From Alteromonadaceae bacterium XY-R5 (GTDB lineage: Bacteria; Pseudomonadota; Gammaproteobacteria; Enterobacterales; Alteromonadaceae), in the NCBI GenBank assembly GCA_001660395.1, contig LXWE01000008.1, forward strand, positions 62,001 to 126,000: a stretch of 64,000 nt of DNA, given 5' to 3'. Within the stretch, counting starts at the first letter, position 1. Every line of letters starts with the position of its first letter. Below the pieces are notes generated by a model that saw only the letters and a list, made by a program, of their open reading frames with translations, had not been told where the DNA came from and did no database searches. Of this stretch, positions 46,844 to 56,892 are shown in pieces. The position numbers and the translations under genes were made by a program.

Positions 46844-48085
46844 ATGAGCCATGACAGCAATTCGCCGCAGCTATCGGCAGTGGAACAACAGCACGCAGAT
46901 GCATCGTTAGGCTTTTGGACCCTACTGAGCATGCAAAGTACCACTAAGTTGGCAGATTTAGTGTTTTCCTGTCGCACCACATTACCCTGGCTATTATCGA
47001 GTTTGGGAGTGCCTGGCGGCTGGGCGTCGGCATTAGTGCCGCTGCGCGAAGGCATGGCGATGATCCCGCAGTGGTGGCTGAAACAATATTTTCGCCAGCG
47101 CGCGAATAGATTAATGTTATGGCGTTACGGCGCGCTATTACAGGCTATTAGCATGGCAATGCTGGGGCTGAGTTGCTGGTGGCTGCCACTCCAGTGGATT
47201 GGCCCGTTAGTGCTATTTTGGGTCACGCTGTTCGGCCTTGGCCGGGCATTATCATCCCTGACGATGAAGGATGTGCAGGGCGAGGTCGTCAGTAAGGGCA
47301 AACGAGGACGATTAAGCGGATGGGCAACTATTCTGGCCGGGGGCTTAACCCTGTGTATTGCTTATGCAGGCATCCGTCATTGGCAGCAAAGTGCGGAGAG
47401 TCTTATTTGGCTGGTGATGCTGGCGGCTTGTTTAATGGTGATTGCACTTTTAATCAGCCTGGCATTATCGATTGACTGGCCTGATCGGAATGCGAACCAT
47501 CATCCCGGTTTGCTTGCTGGTTTGCGCCAAACCCCAACGCTGCGTCAATTGGTGCTAAGCCGCTGTTTGTTGCTGCATGGTGCTCTGATCACACCTTATT
47601 TGATTTTGATGGTTTCTGGTCAGGGAGGCCCAACAACGCTGGGATTTTTTCTCGCTGCCAGCGCCCTAGCAGAAATGCTGTCGGGCTACTTCTGGGGGCG
47701 GCTGGCTGATTACAGTGCCAAACTCGCGTTGCAAGTTGCGGCGTTACTTACCTTACTTTGCTGCCTGGTTTTCTACTGCTTTGTTGCTGAGCTAAGTGTT
47801 TACTGGCAGGCGCTGATGTTTTTAGGTGTGAATCTGGGGTATGCAGGTGTGCGCATCGGACGAAAAACCTACTTACTGGATATTGCCGAAGGGGAAACCC
47901 GTACGCACTTTACCGCCACGGCAAATACCTTGGTGGGAGTGGTGTTATTGCTGTTGGGGGCACTTTACGCGTTGCTGTATCCCTGGTTAGGGCAAAGTAT
48001 AGTGCTGCTGTTGTGTCTGTTGCTGTTACTGGGGTGTGGGCATAGCCTGTGGCTACACCCTGATAAACCCAAGCAGCTGGATTAA
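46844..48085 (+). CDS. Major facilitator superfamily transporter
   Basis: 413 residues from ATG 46844; the frame upstream extends into htpX antisense and is not expected to be coding. About 12 hydrophobic helices, with a central loop (residue 190-215). The substrate is not recognisable; motif A of MFS exporters is poorly conserved (LFGLGRALSSLTMKDVQGEVV instead lies in the first half, cited from GRALSSLTMKDVQGE). It overlaps the stop of the convergent MscS-like gene by 4 bp. Could be an AmpG-like or unassigned MFS subgroup. Confidence 0.8.
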   Translation: MSHDSNSPQLSAVEQQHADASLGFWTLLSMQSTTKLADLVFSCRTTLPWLLSSLGVPGGWASALVPLREGMAMIPQWWLKQYFRQRANRLMLWRYGALLQAISMAMLGLSCWWLPLQWIGPLVLFWVTLFGLGRALSSLTMKDVQGEVVSKGKRGRLSGWATILAGGLTLCIAYAGIRHWQQSAESLIWLVMLAACLMVIALLISLALSIDWPDRNANHHPGLLAGLRQTPTLRQLVLSRCLLLHGALITPYLILMVSGQGGPTTLGFFLAASALAEMLSGYFWGRLADYSAKLALQVAALLTLLCCLVFYCFVAELSVYWQALMFLGVNLGYAGVRIGRKTYLLDIAEGETRTHFTATANTLVGVVLLLLGALYALLYPWLGQSIVLLLCLLLLLGCGHSLWLHPDKPKQLD

Positions 48086-48696
48086 AAACGCTTGTCTTTG
48101 CCGTAGCCGAAACGGCGTTTGACTGGCACGGGGACAGGTGTCGTCACCTTGCCCATGCCTCGAAATTTTTCGCGCGGATTTACCAATGTGGGACGCGCCA
48201 TCAGCAGATTGTTGGGGTACAACACGACTTCCCGCTGTTCAGTGACTAATTTGGTATTGAGTAATCCCAGTTCTGAAATAAAGCCTTCAATGTAATTATC
48301 CCCTTCAACCACGCGAATGAAATTACCGCGGCGATAGTTGTCATTAAAGATCATAAACAGGTAGCAGGTGACATTGCTTAAGATTGACCAGTTCGCAAAT
48401 AATGCCACGCCGGTGAGTGTGATCACTGACGTTGAGATCAGCAATAGGCCACTAATATCGACACCCCAGATAATCAATAACACCGCAATGGTGGCGGTGG
48501 CGACTAAAAGTCTGATGGTGTGGTAGGCACGGCGGCTGGAGCGAGACTTAAAGCCGGCGCGATCAATGCTGCGTTCGATGCGGGGCAGGGCAAACTGGGT
48601 AATAAGGCGATAAGCCAGCAACGCAATAACGCTGGCTAGCAGATGTAGCTCGTAATTATCTAGCCATTGAGAAAAGTCAGAAAGCATGTCGTTCAT
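48082..48696 (-). CDS. Small mechanosensitive channel (MscS family)
   Basis: 204 residues, with helices about 15-35, 55-78 and 85-110, then an MscS-type beta domain: GVALFANWSILSNVTCYLFMIFNDNYRRGNFIRV, then ILGLLNTKL-like EGFISELGLLNTKLV, and YPNNLLMARPTLVN. The pore-helix glycine/alanine pattern is weak. These short channels gate on membrane tension to release solutes on osmotic downshock. The C-terminal beta barrel seen in E. coli MscS is mostly missing. Confidence 0.85.
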   Translation of the reverse strand: MNDMLSDFSQWLDNYELHLLASVIALLAYRLITQFALPRIERSIDRAGFKSRSSRRAYHTIRLLVATATIAVLLIIWGVDISGLLLISTSVITLTGVALFANWSILSNVTCYLFMIFNDNYRRGNFIRVVEGDNYIEGFISELGLLNTKLVTEQREVVLYPNNLLMARPTLVNPREKFRGMGKVTTPVPVPVKRRFGYGKDKRF

Positions 48697-48764
48697 AAAA
48701 AAGCAGAATTTAACAGGGGCGGTATTTTACGCCCAATTGCTGTTAATGATAGCCGCTTAAAGGA

Positions 48765-49133
48765 TTAGTTATAGATTTTTACCTGTAACCGACCTTGTTG
48801 TTCAATCACATCTATCAGTGGGATAAAACCCATGGGGGTGCTCAGGCTGACGTAACCACCGGCATGTTCAACCAAAATATCACCATAGTGGGACTGGCGA
48901 GCCGGTACCGGCGTGTAAGCAACGTTCATATTGGCCTGGTTAACCCAGACACTGGGGCCACCTGTGACCATAAAGGCGATATCCAGTTCATGGTGCTTTA
49001 CCCGGCTGGCCAGGGCGTAGTGACCAAGTGAATCGATGACCATGCGAATTAACTGGCGTTCATCATCAGCCTGCTGCATGCGTATTTGCAAGATCTGATC
49101 GGCGTGAAAGACATCTATCATAAGCTCACTCAT
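48765..49133 (-). CDS. Hypothetical 122-residue protein
   Basis: Begins at MSELMIDVFHADQIL (ATG 49133), overlapping the previous small zinc-ribbon gene by 8 bp, so probably translated with it. Mixed alpha-beta composition, no signal peptide and no transmembrane helix. Nothing in the sequence identifies a family to me. The longer upstream frame (to 49187) runs inside the zinc-ribbon gene and is not used. Confidence 0.65.
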   Translation of the reverse strand: MSELMIDVFHADQILQIRMQQADDERQLIRMVIDSLGHYALASRVKHHELDIAFMVTGGPSVWVNQANMNVAYTPVPARQSHYGDILVEHAGGYVSLSTPMGFIPLIDVIEQQGRLQVKIYN

Positions 49134-49326
49134 CTCGATTCTTACGTTGGGTGATAATATTAATACCACCATTTTTGCCTGGCGCAATAATCAATTGTAG
49201 AGGGGTACTGCAGGTTGTGCAGCGTTGCTGAATTTCGATAAGTTGATTATGGGTGCCAGGGACTTGAATAGTCGCAACACTGCGACAACAGGGGCAGCGA
49301 TATTCGCCGACGACTGAGATTTTCAT
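49126..49326 (-). CDS. Small zinc-ribbon protein
   Basis: 66 residues with two CxxC pairs, Cys11/Cys14 (CPCC) and Cys36/Cys39 (CTTC), about 22 residues apart, the spacing of a rubredoxin-like zinc ribbon. It resembles no enzyme and may bind nucleic acid or protein. It is cotranscribed with the hypothetical gene it overlaps at 49126-49133. Confidence 0.7.
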   Translation of the reverse strand: MKISVVGEYRCPCCRSVATIQVPGTHNQLIEIQQRCTTCSTPLQLIIAPGKNGGINIITQRKNRDE

Positions 49327-49522
49327 GCAACATTCCTTGTTCGCATTTAAGAGGAGTCGAATTCGTTGCTGGTTAATATACCCGCAGTTGAATTATTCAC
49401 CAATCGGGATTTGCGTAGAAGTTCAAAGGTGAGTTTTTGTCGATTAGTCTCGAAGCCGTTGTCGCCATGGGATTTTATGGTAACGTAAGCCCGACTGTAG
49501 TGAGCGCAAGAGATAAATAATA

Positions 49523-50587
49523 ATGACACAAGTGGCAAAGAAGCTAACCCTGAAAGACGTCGCCAAGCAATTGGGGGTTTCTACCGCGACTGTGTCGAAT
49601 GCCTTTAATCGTCCCGATCAGCTTTCAACCAAATTACGCGAACATATCCTCAAAGAAGCTGCCGCCCTGGGATACCACGGCGCAAACTTTGCCGCACGCT
49701 CATTGCGCCGAGGCGAATCGGGAGTGGTGGGCGTGTTGCTGGCGGATTCCCTGAGCTACAGCTTTTCTGATCCTGTTGCGAATCAACTCATGCAGGGCAT
49801 TGCTGAAGTGCTGGTGGAACAGCATAAACAAATGTTGTTGTTATCCCTGAACGAAGTCAGTTCCGACGCCAATACTGAACAGTTACCCGACGGCTTTATC
49901 ATTTATGGACGTCCTAAAGCAGAGGCGTTTGAACGGATTGTGCGTACCGGTAAGCCGTTTGTGACGGTGGATTTTACCCCGCGCAAAGGCCATTACCCAG
50001 GCCTGCTGGGCAGTGTGAACATCGATAATCAGCATGGAGCTAAAATCAGTGCCGAGCATCTGTATGCTCAGGGCGCAGATAATCTGGCGGTACTTGGGTT
50101 AAGGTTGATTGAAAGCGACAGGGTGTGCCGGCTGACGGACGATGACCTACTGAAGGAATCAGAAGAAATTTCCCGGGCACGCTTAACTGGTTATCAGCAG
50201 GCAGCCCATATCGCGGGTAAGATGATCCCAGCGGATAAGGTTTGGCATATACCGGTAAACAATCCGCACATGGCCGAGCGGGCAGCGCGCGAAGCGTTAA
50301 CCCTGTCGCCACTGCCTGATGGCTTACTTTGCATGAGTGATGTGATTGCGCTGGCGGCAATTCGAGTGGCTCGGAGTCTGAATATTACCGTACCTGAGCA
50401 GGTGAAGATCGTTGGTTTTGATGATATTCCTGAAGCCAGTCGAAGCGAACCCAGTTTAACCAGCGTGTGCCAGCAATGCCTGGAAAAAGGACGCCTGGCG
50501 GCGTCCATGTTACTGACAGATAACGTCACTGATGGGGAGCAAATGCAAACCCGATTGGTGGTCAGACAAAGTTCACTGCCTGTTTAA
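49523..50587 (+). CDS. LacI-family regulator of the sucrose-type locus
   Basis: 354 residues. N-terminal HTH (LKDVAKQLGVSTATVSNAFNRPDQLSTKLREHI, short form VAKQLGVSTATVSNAFNRP) and a periplasmic-binding-like sugar domain, ending VKIVGFDDIPEASRSEPSLTSV, the dimer/effector hinge region typical of LacI proteins. It converges on the amylosucrase gene with a 4-bp overlap. The obvious candidate targets are the amylosucrase gene and the divergent transporter genes. The inducer, probably sucrose or a breakdown product, is inferred. Confidence 0.9.
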   Translation: MTQVAKKLTLKDVAKQLGVSTATVSNAFNRPDQLSTKLREHILKEAAALGYHGANFAARSLRRGESGVVGVLLADSLSYSFSDPVANQLMQGIAEVLVEQHKQMLLLSLNEVSSDANTEQLPDGFIIYGRPKAEAFERIVRTGKPFVTVDFTPRKGHYPGLLGSVNIDNQHGAKISAEHLYAQGADNLAVLGLRLIESDRVCRLTDDDLLKESEEISRARLTGYQQAAHIAGKMIPADKVWHIPVNNPHMAERAAREALTLSPLPDGLLCMSDVIALAAIRVARSLNITVPEQVKIVGFDDIPEASRSEPSLTSVCQQCLEKGRLAASMLLTDNVTDGEQMQTRLVVRQSSLPV

Positions 50588-52515
50588 GCCGACGGCTGAT
50601 ACAGCCACAATAGTTGTAGTGGCGCCATCTGCAAGCGCGGTGTCACTTCTACATTTTGTTTTGAAATCAAGTTCTTATACACCTGACCTTTAGCCAGACC
50701 CAGCATATGGCTGGCCAGCGACTGGCTGCCTTCACTGAAATTGGCAATTACCCAGAGCTTATTCCCCGCCTGATCTTCACGCAGGAAACAAAACAGGTGC
50801 TGGTTGTCGCTGGATAATATCTGGGTTGAAGCGTGGCCAAATACCGTGTGTGCTTTGCGCTGTGCCAGCATCTCTTTCAATCCGCTGGCGATGGCTTGCT
50901 GAGGAGCACCTGGCTGCAGGCTAAGGTCGATATCACTCTGGCGCAAGGCAACCCGGTGTACCCAGCGGTCATCATGAACCTTGGCGAGGTCGTCACGATA
51001 GCTGTAGTCGTTTAATACTCCCAGCTCATCCCCGGCGTACAGCAGCGGAATACCGCCAATGCTGAAGATGATGCCGTGTAACAGCAGCACCCGTTTTACT
51101 GCTGCTTGTATCAATGCTGTGTCTTGGTTTTCAATCGCTTGTTCCAGTCCGGCCAAAGAGGCCAGTGAGCCACATACCCGGCAATCACCGGTGACATCAT
51201 TTTCGCCAAACGCGACGCCTTGGGCGAAGCTGCCGTCAAAGCGTCCGGTGTAGAATTGATTAAGGAAATGGCGGTGGTCATAGCCATTAATGCCGAGTGA
51301 GCCGGCAACAGCGTCATCAAACGTCCAACCGATATCATCGTGACAGCGCACATAATTGACCCAGGCGCAGTCATCTGAGATGGCAAAACTTTTCTGCATT
51401 GATGCTGTCAGCAAACGGGTTTTACGGGTAGCGAGGCTATTCCATAGCAATGCCATCAGTAAAGGGTTGTAGGAGAGCTGACATTCATCTTTATCGATAT
51501 ACTTGAGCACCTGATCAGGATGAACAATGGCCTCTGATTTAAACAACACACCGGGCGCGGCGATTTTCAGGCAGCAGTTAAACGCGCGGATCAGGGCGTG
51601 GGCAAATGGACGGTTTTCGCAATCTGTGCCCAGCTCTTTCCAGATAAAGGCCAGCGCATCCAGACGCAGGGCATCGGCGCCGATATTGGCCAGAAACAGC
51701 ATTTCGGCGGTGATAGCGTTGAACACAGCTGGATTGCTGTAATTCAAATCCCACTGGAAATTGTTAAAGGTGGTCCATACCCACTTTTGGCTGAGTGGCT
51801 CGAAAGTGAAGTTTCCACGGCGAATCTGCGGGAAGATTTCACGTAAATTATGCTCGTATTGGTCTGGCACGGTTTTGTCATCAAACATGTAATAGAACTG
51901 CTGATACTCGCGATCGCCCTGTTTGGCTGCATCGGCCCATCTGTGTTCATCTGATGTGTGGTTAAAAACAAAATCCAGTACCAGGCTAATGCCATTATCT
52001 TCCAGGGCGCTGGCCAGCGTTTTTAAATCCTGCATGTTGCCAAGGACAGGATTAACCTTGCGGTAATCGGAGACGGCATAGCCCCCGTCACTGTCTCCGG
52101 CAGGCGCATCGTACAGAGGCATCAGGTGCAGGTAGGTTACTCCGAGGGATTTCAGGTAAGGGATTTGTGCCTGAAGTTTACTCAGATTGCCGGCAAATAA
52201 ATCCACATATACCGCCATGCCCAGCATGTGTTGCTGCTTAAACCAGTCAGGATGGTGCAGGCGCTGTTTATCTGATTTTTTGAGTTTGCTGCTACGCTCA
52301 GACAGGCCTGTGGCCAGGTTTTGTAACAACTGACGCAGATGAAAGTACCAGTCGTATTGATGACTATAAATGGGAAACAGCAAGCTGAAAAGTTCACCAA
52401 AATGGGCCTCTAGGCGTTTTTCAAACAGGGCCTTGTCTGCCGCTTTCAGGCTTGAGAGGTCCAGTTCCGGCAATAACCTCAGGAGGGTTTTGCTGGCTTC
52501 ATAATCTGTCTGCAT
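50584..52515 (-). CDS. Amylosucrase (GH13 subfamily 4)
   Basis: Transglucosidase that transfers glucose from sucrose onto alpha-1,4 glucan and releases fructose. 643 residues, close to Neisseria amylosucrase (636). The catalytic triad falls at the same numbers as in that enzyme: nucleophile Asp286 (RLDALAF), acid-base Glu328 (FKSEAIV), and Asp393 after His392 (RCHDDIGW). No signal peptide, so it acts on sucrose in the cytoplasm. The fructokinase gene nearby would use the fructose. Some GH13_4 members are sucrose hydrolases, which sequence alone cannot rule out. Confidence 0.92.
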   Translation of the reverse strand: MQTDYEASKTLLRLLPELDLSSLKAADKALFEKRLEAHFGELFSLLFPIYSHQYDWYFHLRQLLQNLATGLSERSSKLKKSDKQRLHHPDWFKQQHMLGMAVYVDLFAGNLSKLQAQIPYLKSLGVTYLHLMPLYDAPAGDSDGGYAVSDYRKVNPVLGNMQDLKTLASALEDNGISLVLDFVFNHTSDEHRWADAAKQGDREYQQFYYMFDDKTVPDQYEHNLREIFPQIRRGNFTFEPLSQKWVWTTFNNFQWDLNYSNPAVFNAITAEMLFLANIGADALRLDALAFIWKELGTDCENRPFAHALIRAFNCCLKIAAPGVLFKSEAIVHPDQVLKYIDKDECQLSYNPLLMALLWNSLATRKTRLLTASMQKSFAISDDCAWVNYVRCHDDIGWTFDDAVAGSLGINGYDHRHFLNQFYTGRFDGSFAQGVAFGENDVTGDCRVCGSLASLAGLEQAIENQDTALIQAAVKRVLLLHGIIFSIGGIPLLYAGDELGVLNDYSYRDDLAKVHDDRWVHRVALRQSDIDLSLQPGAPQQAIASGLKEMLAQRKAHTVFGHASTQILSSDNQHLFCFLREDQAGNKLWVIANFSEGSQSLASHMLGLAKGQVYKNLISKQNVEVTPRLQMAPLQLLWLYQPSA

Positions 52516-52644
52516 AATCCGTAACTCACTCGGAATGATCTTATTCGTTTAAGATAGCATCTAATAAAGCGCGATGACAATATTTTAAGGTTTATATGAA
52601 AATTATTTAACAAGTATTTTACAGATTTAAATTTCTTTGTTAGA

Positions 52645-52663
52645 TTAATCTGAAACGATTAAG
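52645..52663. promoter_or_regulatory. Possible LacI-type operator between amylosucrase and receptor genes
   Basis: Within the 284 bp between the divergent genes, TTAATC (52645-52650) and GATTAA (52657-52662) are exact inverted arms, and CTGAAAC/GATTAAG around a central CG (52650-52663) is an imperfect palindrome like LacI-family sites. This is the only candidate I can point to and the match is weak. Confidence 0.3.
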
Positions 52664-52799
52664 TGAAATCGAAACAGAAACGCTGTTGCGGTCTTTCAAG
52701 GTGTGTTCCGAATGAAAGCTCAACCCACAGCTGATGCTTAGCAAGTTCGCAGGTTGCGCTTGGCACAGATAGCGAACTCAACTTGGTCTGGAGAGAGAA

Positions 52800-55220
52800 A
52801 TGAAGAAGGTATTTACCCCACATTTGCTTACTGCTGCTGTTATGGCAGCGTTAACCAGTCAGCCTTTATTTGCCCAGGATGCCGCGGCGAAAGAAGAGCA
52901 GAAGAAGCAGGATAGTCTGGATTTTGAACAGATCGTGGTCACAGGCACAGTACGTTCCGCCACCAAAATGGATGCCAGCGTGTCTGTCAGTACCCTCAAT
53001 CCTGGGGATATTGAGATTGCTTCGCCGCGTACGACTGCCGAGATTTTCCGTGCCATACCTGGCGTGCGTTCTGAATCAACCGGTGGCGAAGGTAATGCCA
53101 ACATTGCAGTACGTGGTTTGCCGGTTGCCTCGGGTGGGGCGAAATTCCTGTTGCTGCAGGAAGACGGTTTGCCGGTCATGCAGTTCGGTGATATTGCCTT
53201 TGGTAACGCGGATATTTTCTTACGTGCGGATAGCACGGTATCCGGCGTTGAAGCGATTCGTGGTGGCTCGGCGTCTACCCTGGCCAGCAACTCACCGGGC
53301 GGTATCATTAACTTTGTCAGCAAAACCGGTGACTTTGCCGGTGGCAGTATCGCCACTACCTTAGGTGTGGATTACGACAGCCTGCGTACCGATTTCGAGT
53401 ACGGCGATGAGATAAATGACACTACCCGTTTTCATATTGGCGGCTTCTTCCGCGAGGGGGAAGGTGTGCGTGAAGCAGGGTATAGCGGCAACTCTGGTGG
53501 CCAGATTAAAGCGAATCTAACCAAAGAATTTGAACACGGTTTTATTCGTTTGTATGTCAAACACCTGGATGACAAAACTATCAGCTATTTGCCAATGCCT
53601 ATGTATGCCAATGGCGATTCCATTGAAGGCTTCGACGCGAAAAGCGATACCCTGCATTCTGTCTATTTGCAGCAAACTTTGCGTCTAAACGGTGAAAACC
53701 AAATTAGCACAGGTGATGTGTCGGATGGTATGCATCCACAGGTGACCAGCATCGGGTTTGAAGCGGATTTCGACATGGGCGATGACTGGCGTTTAAACAA
53801 TAAATTCCGTCGCAGTACCGTGTCTGGCAGCTTTAATTCGCCGTTCCCTGCTGAAGTTGGCACTGCCACCGATATTGCTGAAAGTGTTGCTGGCGAAGGT
53901 GCGTATTTGCAATACGCTAATGGCCCCAGTGCCGGCACCGAGTACACAGATACTACAGGCAATGGCCTGGCCATGAATGTGATCACCTTTGATGTGGATA
54001 TCAAAGACATGGGATCATATGTGAATGACTTCAAGCTGTCCAAACTGTATGACGATATCACGGTCACTCTGGGGTATTACAAAGCCCGTCAGAACATCAA
54101 GATGGACTGGCTGTGGAATTCTTACCTGATGGAGCTGAAAGGCGATAATGCTGCCTTGCTGGATGTGTATGCCGAAGATGGTACTGCCTATTCAGAGAAT
54201 GGTTTATATGCCTATGGTACGCCGGCCTGGGGCAACTGCTGTCAGCGTGCATATGACGTGAAGTACGACATTGATGCTCCATACCTGGCGGTGAATGCGC
54301 AGTTTGATGATTTAAATGTTGAAGCCAGTGTGCGCCATGACTCGGGTGATGCCTTTGGGACTTACACCTCGGCCGTGACCTCTGAAAAAGACATGAATGG
54401 CGATGGCGTGATTTCTGTGCCGGAAATGGCCGTGGTAGGGCTGGACCTGGCTAACCCAAGTGCGGTGAATTACGACTGGTCTTATACCTCTTACTCTGTG
54501 GGGGCGAACTACCGCTTCAATGAAGATATGGCGTTCTTTGGTCGTATCAGCCATGGCGGCCGCGCCAACGCAGATCGCTTGTTATTCGGTAAGGTGAATG
54601 ACGATGGTAGCGTGGCAGACGAAGATGCAGTAGATGAAGTCGATCAACTGGAAGCCGGTGTGAAATACCGCAGCGGCAAGCTGGGCTTATTTGCGACGGG
54701 TTTCTACGCCAAAACCGAAGAACAAAATTACGAAGCTACCACCCAGAAATTCTTTGACCGTACCTATGTGGCTCACGGTATTGAGTTGGAAGCAGCATAT
54801 CACCTGAATAACCTTAGCTTTAAAGGTGGCGTGACCTGGACGGATGCTGAAATTGATAAAGATGCGCTGACGCCGGAAGTGGTCGGTAATACCCCTCGTC
54901 GACAGGCTGATTTCATCTATCAGGGCACGGCAACCTATCAAATGGATAAAGGCTTAGTCGGTTTGAATGTAATTGGCACCAGCAGCGCCTATGCGCAGGA
55001 TACCAATGAGCTGAAATTTGATGCATATGCCCAGTTTAATGCCTTTGCCAGCTATTACTTGACAGATGCGTTAACCCTGTCGATGAACGTCAACAACCTG
55101 TTTGATACTGTGGGAATCACTGAAGCCGAAGAGTCGTCGGTGAGCAGTAATCAGGACATCATCCGTGCTCGCAGCATTAATGTTCGCAGCACCTCTGTTA
55201 GTCTGAAATATCAGTTCTAA
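52800..55220 (+). CDS. TonB-dependent outer-membrane receptor, probable sucrose/oligosaccharide
   Basis: 806 residues. Signal peptide MKKVFTPHLLTAAVMAALTSQPLFA (cited as LTAAVMAALTSQPLFAQ), TonB-box-like DFEQIVVTGTVRS near 45, plug domain about 50-175 (RAIPGVRSES, GGSASTLASNSPGGIINFVS), then a 22-strand barrel with a C-terminal aromatic strand ending SLKYQF. The locus order (LacI regulator, amylosucrase, receptor, symporter, fructokinase) resembles the Xanthomonas sux and Shewanella scr systems, so the ligand is inferred to be sucrose. Confidence 0.92.
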   Translation: MKKVFTPHLLTAAVMAALTSQPLFAQDAAAKEEQKKQDSLDFEQIVVTGTVRSATKMDASVSVSTLNPGDIEIASPRTTAEIFRAIPGVRSESTGGEGNANIAVRGLPVASGGAKFLLLQEDGLPVMQFGDIAFGNADIFLRADSTVSGVEAIRGGSASTLASNSPGGIINFVSKTGDFAGGSIATTLGVDYDSLRTDFEYGDEINDTTRFHIGGFFREGEGVREAGYSGNSGGQIKANLTKEFEHGFIRLYVKHLDDKTISYLPMPMYANGDSIEGFDAKSDTLHSVYLQQTLRLNGENQISTGDVSDGMHPQVTSIGFEADFDMGDDWRLNNKFRRSTVSGSFNSPFPAEVGTATDIAESVAGEGAYLQYANGPSAGTEYTDTTGNGLAMNVITFDVDIKDMGSYVNDFKLSKLYDDITVTLGYYKARQNIKMDWLWNSYLMELKGDNAALLDVYAEDGTAYSENGLYAYGTPAWGNCCQRAYDVKYDIDAPYLAVNAQFDDLNVEASVRHDSGDAFGTYTSAVTSEKDMNGDGVISVPEMAVVGLDLANPSAVNYDWSYTSYSVGANYRFNEDMAFFGRISHGGRANADRLLFGKVNDDGSVADEDAVDEVDQLEAGVKYRSGKLGLFATGFYAKTEEQNYEATTQKFFDRTYVAHGIELEAAYHLNNLSFKGGVTWTDAEIDKDALTPEVVGNTPRRQADFIYQGTATYQMDKGLVGLNVIGTSSAYAQDTNELKFDAYAQFNAFASYYLTDALTLSMNVNNLFDTVGITEAEESSVSSNQDIIRARSINVRSTSVSLKYQF

Positions 55221-55236
55221 CCTATGACTATTTTCC

Positions 55237-55266
55237 AAGGGGCCCCGGTGCCCCTTTCCTTGTTTT
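55237..55266 (+). terminator. Hairpin after the TonB-dependent receptor gene
   Basis: AAGGGGC (55237-55243) and GCCCCTT (55250-55256) pair across a 6-nt loop and are followed by TTCCTTGTTTT. Probably a partial terminator that lowers expression of the downstream symporter and kinase relative to the receptor. Confidence 0.65.
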
Positions 55267-55290
55267 CAGGCTGCTTTGTAGGGGAGTGTT

Positions 55291-56871
55291 ATGCCGGAGT
55301 TTAACCTTGGGACCTGGGATTTGGGTCTCATATTCATCTACTTTGCAATCGTGCTTTATATCGGCATACGGGTGGGCGGCGATCATAAAAACGCCGAAGA
55401 TTATTTCCTCGCAGGTCGCAGCATGATTTGGCCGTTTGTGGGTATTTCGCTGTTCGCATCCAACATTTCCAGTACCACCTTAATTGGCCTGTCTGGTGAT
55501 GCTTATGCGACTGGCATTTCAGTGTTTAACTACGAATGGATGGCATCGGTGATTCTGGTGTTTTTTGCCATTTTCTTATTACCTGTGTACCTGCGCTCTA
55601 AGGTCTATACCATGCCGGAATTTCTTGAATGCCGGTTTGACAGTCGCAGCCGCTATTACTTTGCCATTATTACCCTGGTCGGCAATATCCTGATTGATAC
55701 TGCAGCTGCGCTTTACGCCGGGGGAATCCTGCTGCAAATGATTTTCCCTGCCATGGCCTTGTGGCAAATCATTCTGGTGCTGTCGGTGTGTGCCGGTATC
55801 TACACCATTATCGGAGGCCTAAAAGCGGTGATCTATACAGATGCAATACAGACGGTATTGATCATGATTGGCGCGGTGACCGTTTCCTGGCTGGCGTTTG
55901 AGCAAGTAGGTAGCTGGGACGCAGTAAAGGCCGTTACACCACCTGATATGCTAAGTCTGGTGAGACCGGCTGATGACGCTGCTATGCCCTGGACCGGATT
56001 GCTATTTGGCGTACCGATTTTAGGTTTCTATTTCTGGTGTACTAACCAGTTTATGGTCCAGCGGGTGCTAAGCGCTAAGAATAACCGCCATGGTCGTTAT
56101 GGGTTACTTTTGGCTGCACTGCTGAAGCTGCCTATTATCTTCATTATGGTGTTACCCGGCAGTATGGCGCGGGTACTTTACCCTGAACTGGATAATCCGG
56201 ATTTGGTCTATCCGACCATGATTTTTGATCTACTTCCGGCGGGTCTGCTAGGGCTGGTGGTTGCGGGTATTTTGGCAGCGTTAATGTCGAGTATCGACTC
56301 AACCCTGAACTCTGCATCGACGCTGGTGACCATGGACTTTGTGCGTAAAGCCCGTCCTGATATTAGCTCTCATGGCTTAATGACGGTAGGGCGAATTACT
56401 GCATTTATCTTTATGTTGCTGGCCGCTGCCTGGGCGCCCTTTATTTCAGAGTTTGGTTCCCTGTTTAAATACATGCAGTCGGTGCTGGCCTATATTGCTC
56501 CCCCCGTTGTGGCTGTGTTTTTGTTAGGTGTGTTATGGCGCGGTGCAACTGCCAACGGTGCATTTTACAGCCTGATGATTGGGTTAGTCTTAGCCATTGG
56601 TATGTTGGTAGGTCAGGGCAGTGGTGCATTCAGCATGCATTTTCTACATGCCGCCGGTTTGTTATTTGTGGTGTGTTTAGTCGCTGTGGTGGCAATAAGT
56701 CTGGCCGATAGCAACAAGGCTTCCGCTACCCAACATGGCTATATGTGGAATAAACAGGATTTTGCCGCCGAACTCAAAGGCGAAAGAGCCTTGCCCTGGT
56801 GGCAGAACTACTTAGTTTTATCAAGCTTGCTGTTAATGGTTACGGCAGTGCTGGTGATCAGTTTTTGGTAA
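55291..56871 (+). CDS. Sodium:solute symporter (SSS family), probable sugar uptake
   Basis: 526 residues with about 14 hydrophobic helices. YFLAGRSMIWPFVGISLFASNISSTTLIGLSG (cited as GRSMIWPFVGISLFASN) is the SSS signature near residue 45, and GVLWRGATANGAF lies near 415. It clusters in pattern with SGLT-type sugar symporters more than with PutP. GGGGAG precedes ATG 55291. It would move the sugar delivered by the receptor across the inner membrane with sodium. Sux and scr loci often use MFS or other carriers here, so this is a variant arrangement. Confidence 0.85.
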   Translation: MPEFNLGTWDLGLIFIYFAIVLYIGIRVGGDHKNAEDYFLAGRSMIWPFVGISLFASNISSTTLIGLSGDAYATGISVFNYEWMASVILVFFAIFLLPVYLRSKVYTMPEFLECRFDSRSRYYFAIITLVGNILIDTAAALYAGGILLQMIFPAMALWQIILVLSVCAGIYTIIGGLKAVIYTDAIQTVLIMIGAVTVSWLAFEQVGSWDAVKAVTPPDMLSLVRPADDAAMPWTGLLFGVPILGFYFWCTNQFMVQRVLSAKNNRHGRYGLLLAALLKLPIIFIMVLPGSMARVLYPELDNPDLVYPTMIFDLLPAGLLGLVVAGILAALMSSIDSTLNSASTLVTMDFVRKARPDISSHGLMTVGRITAFIFMLLAAAWAPFISEFGSLFKYMQSVLAYIAPPVVAVFLLGVLWRGATANGAFYSLMIGLVLAIGMLVGQGSGAFSMHFLHAAGLLFVVCLVAVVAISLADSNKASATQHGYMWNKQDFAAELKGERALPWWQNYLVLSSLLLMVTAVLVISFW

Positions 56872-56892
56872 TGGCCACTGGCCGAAAATGAG

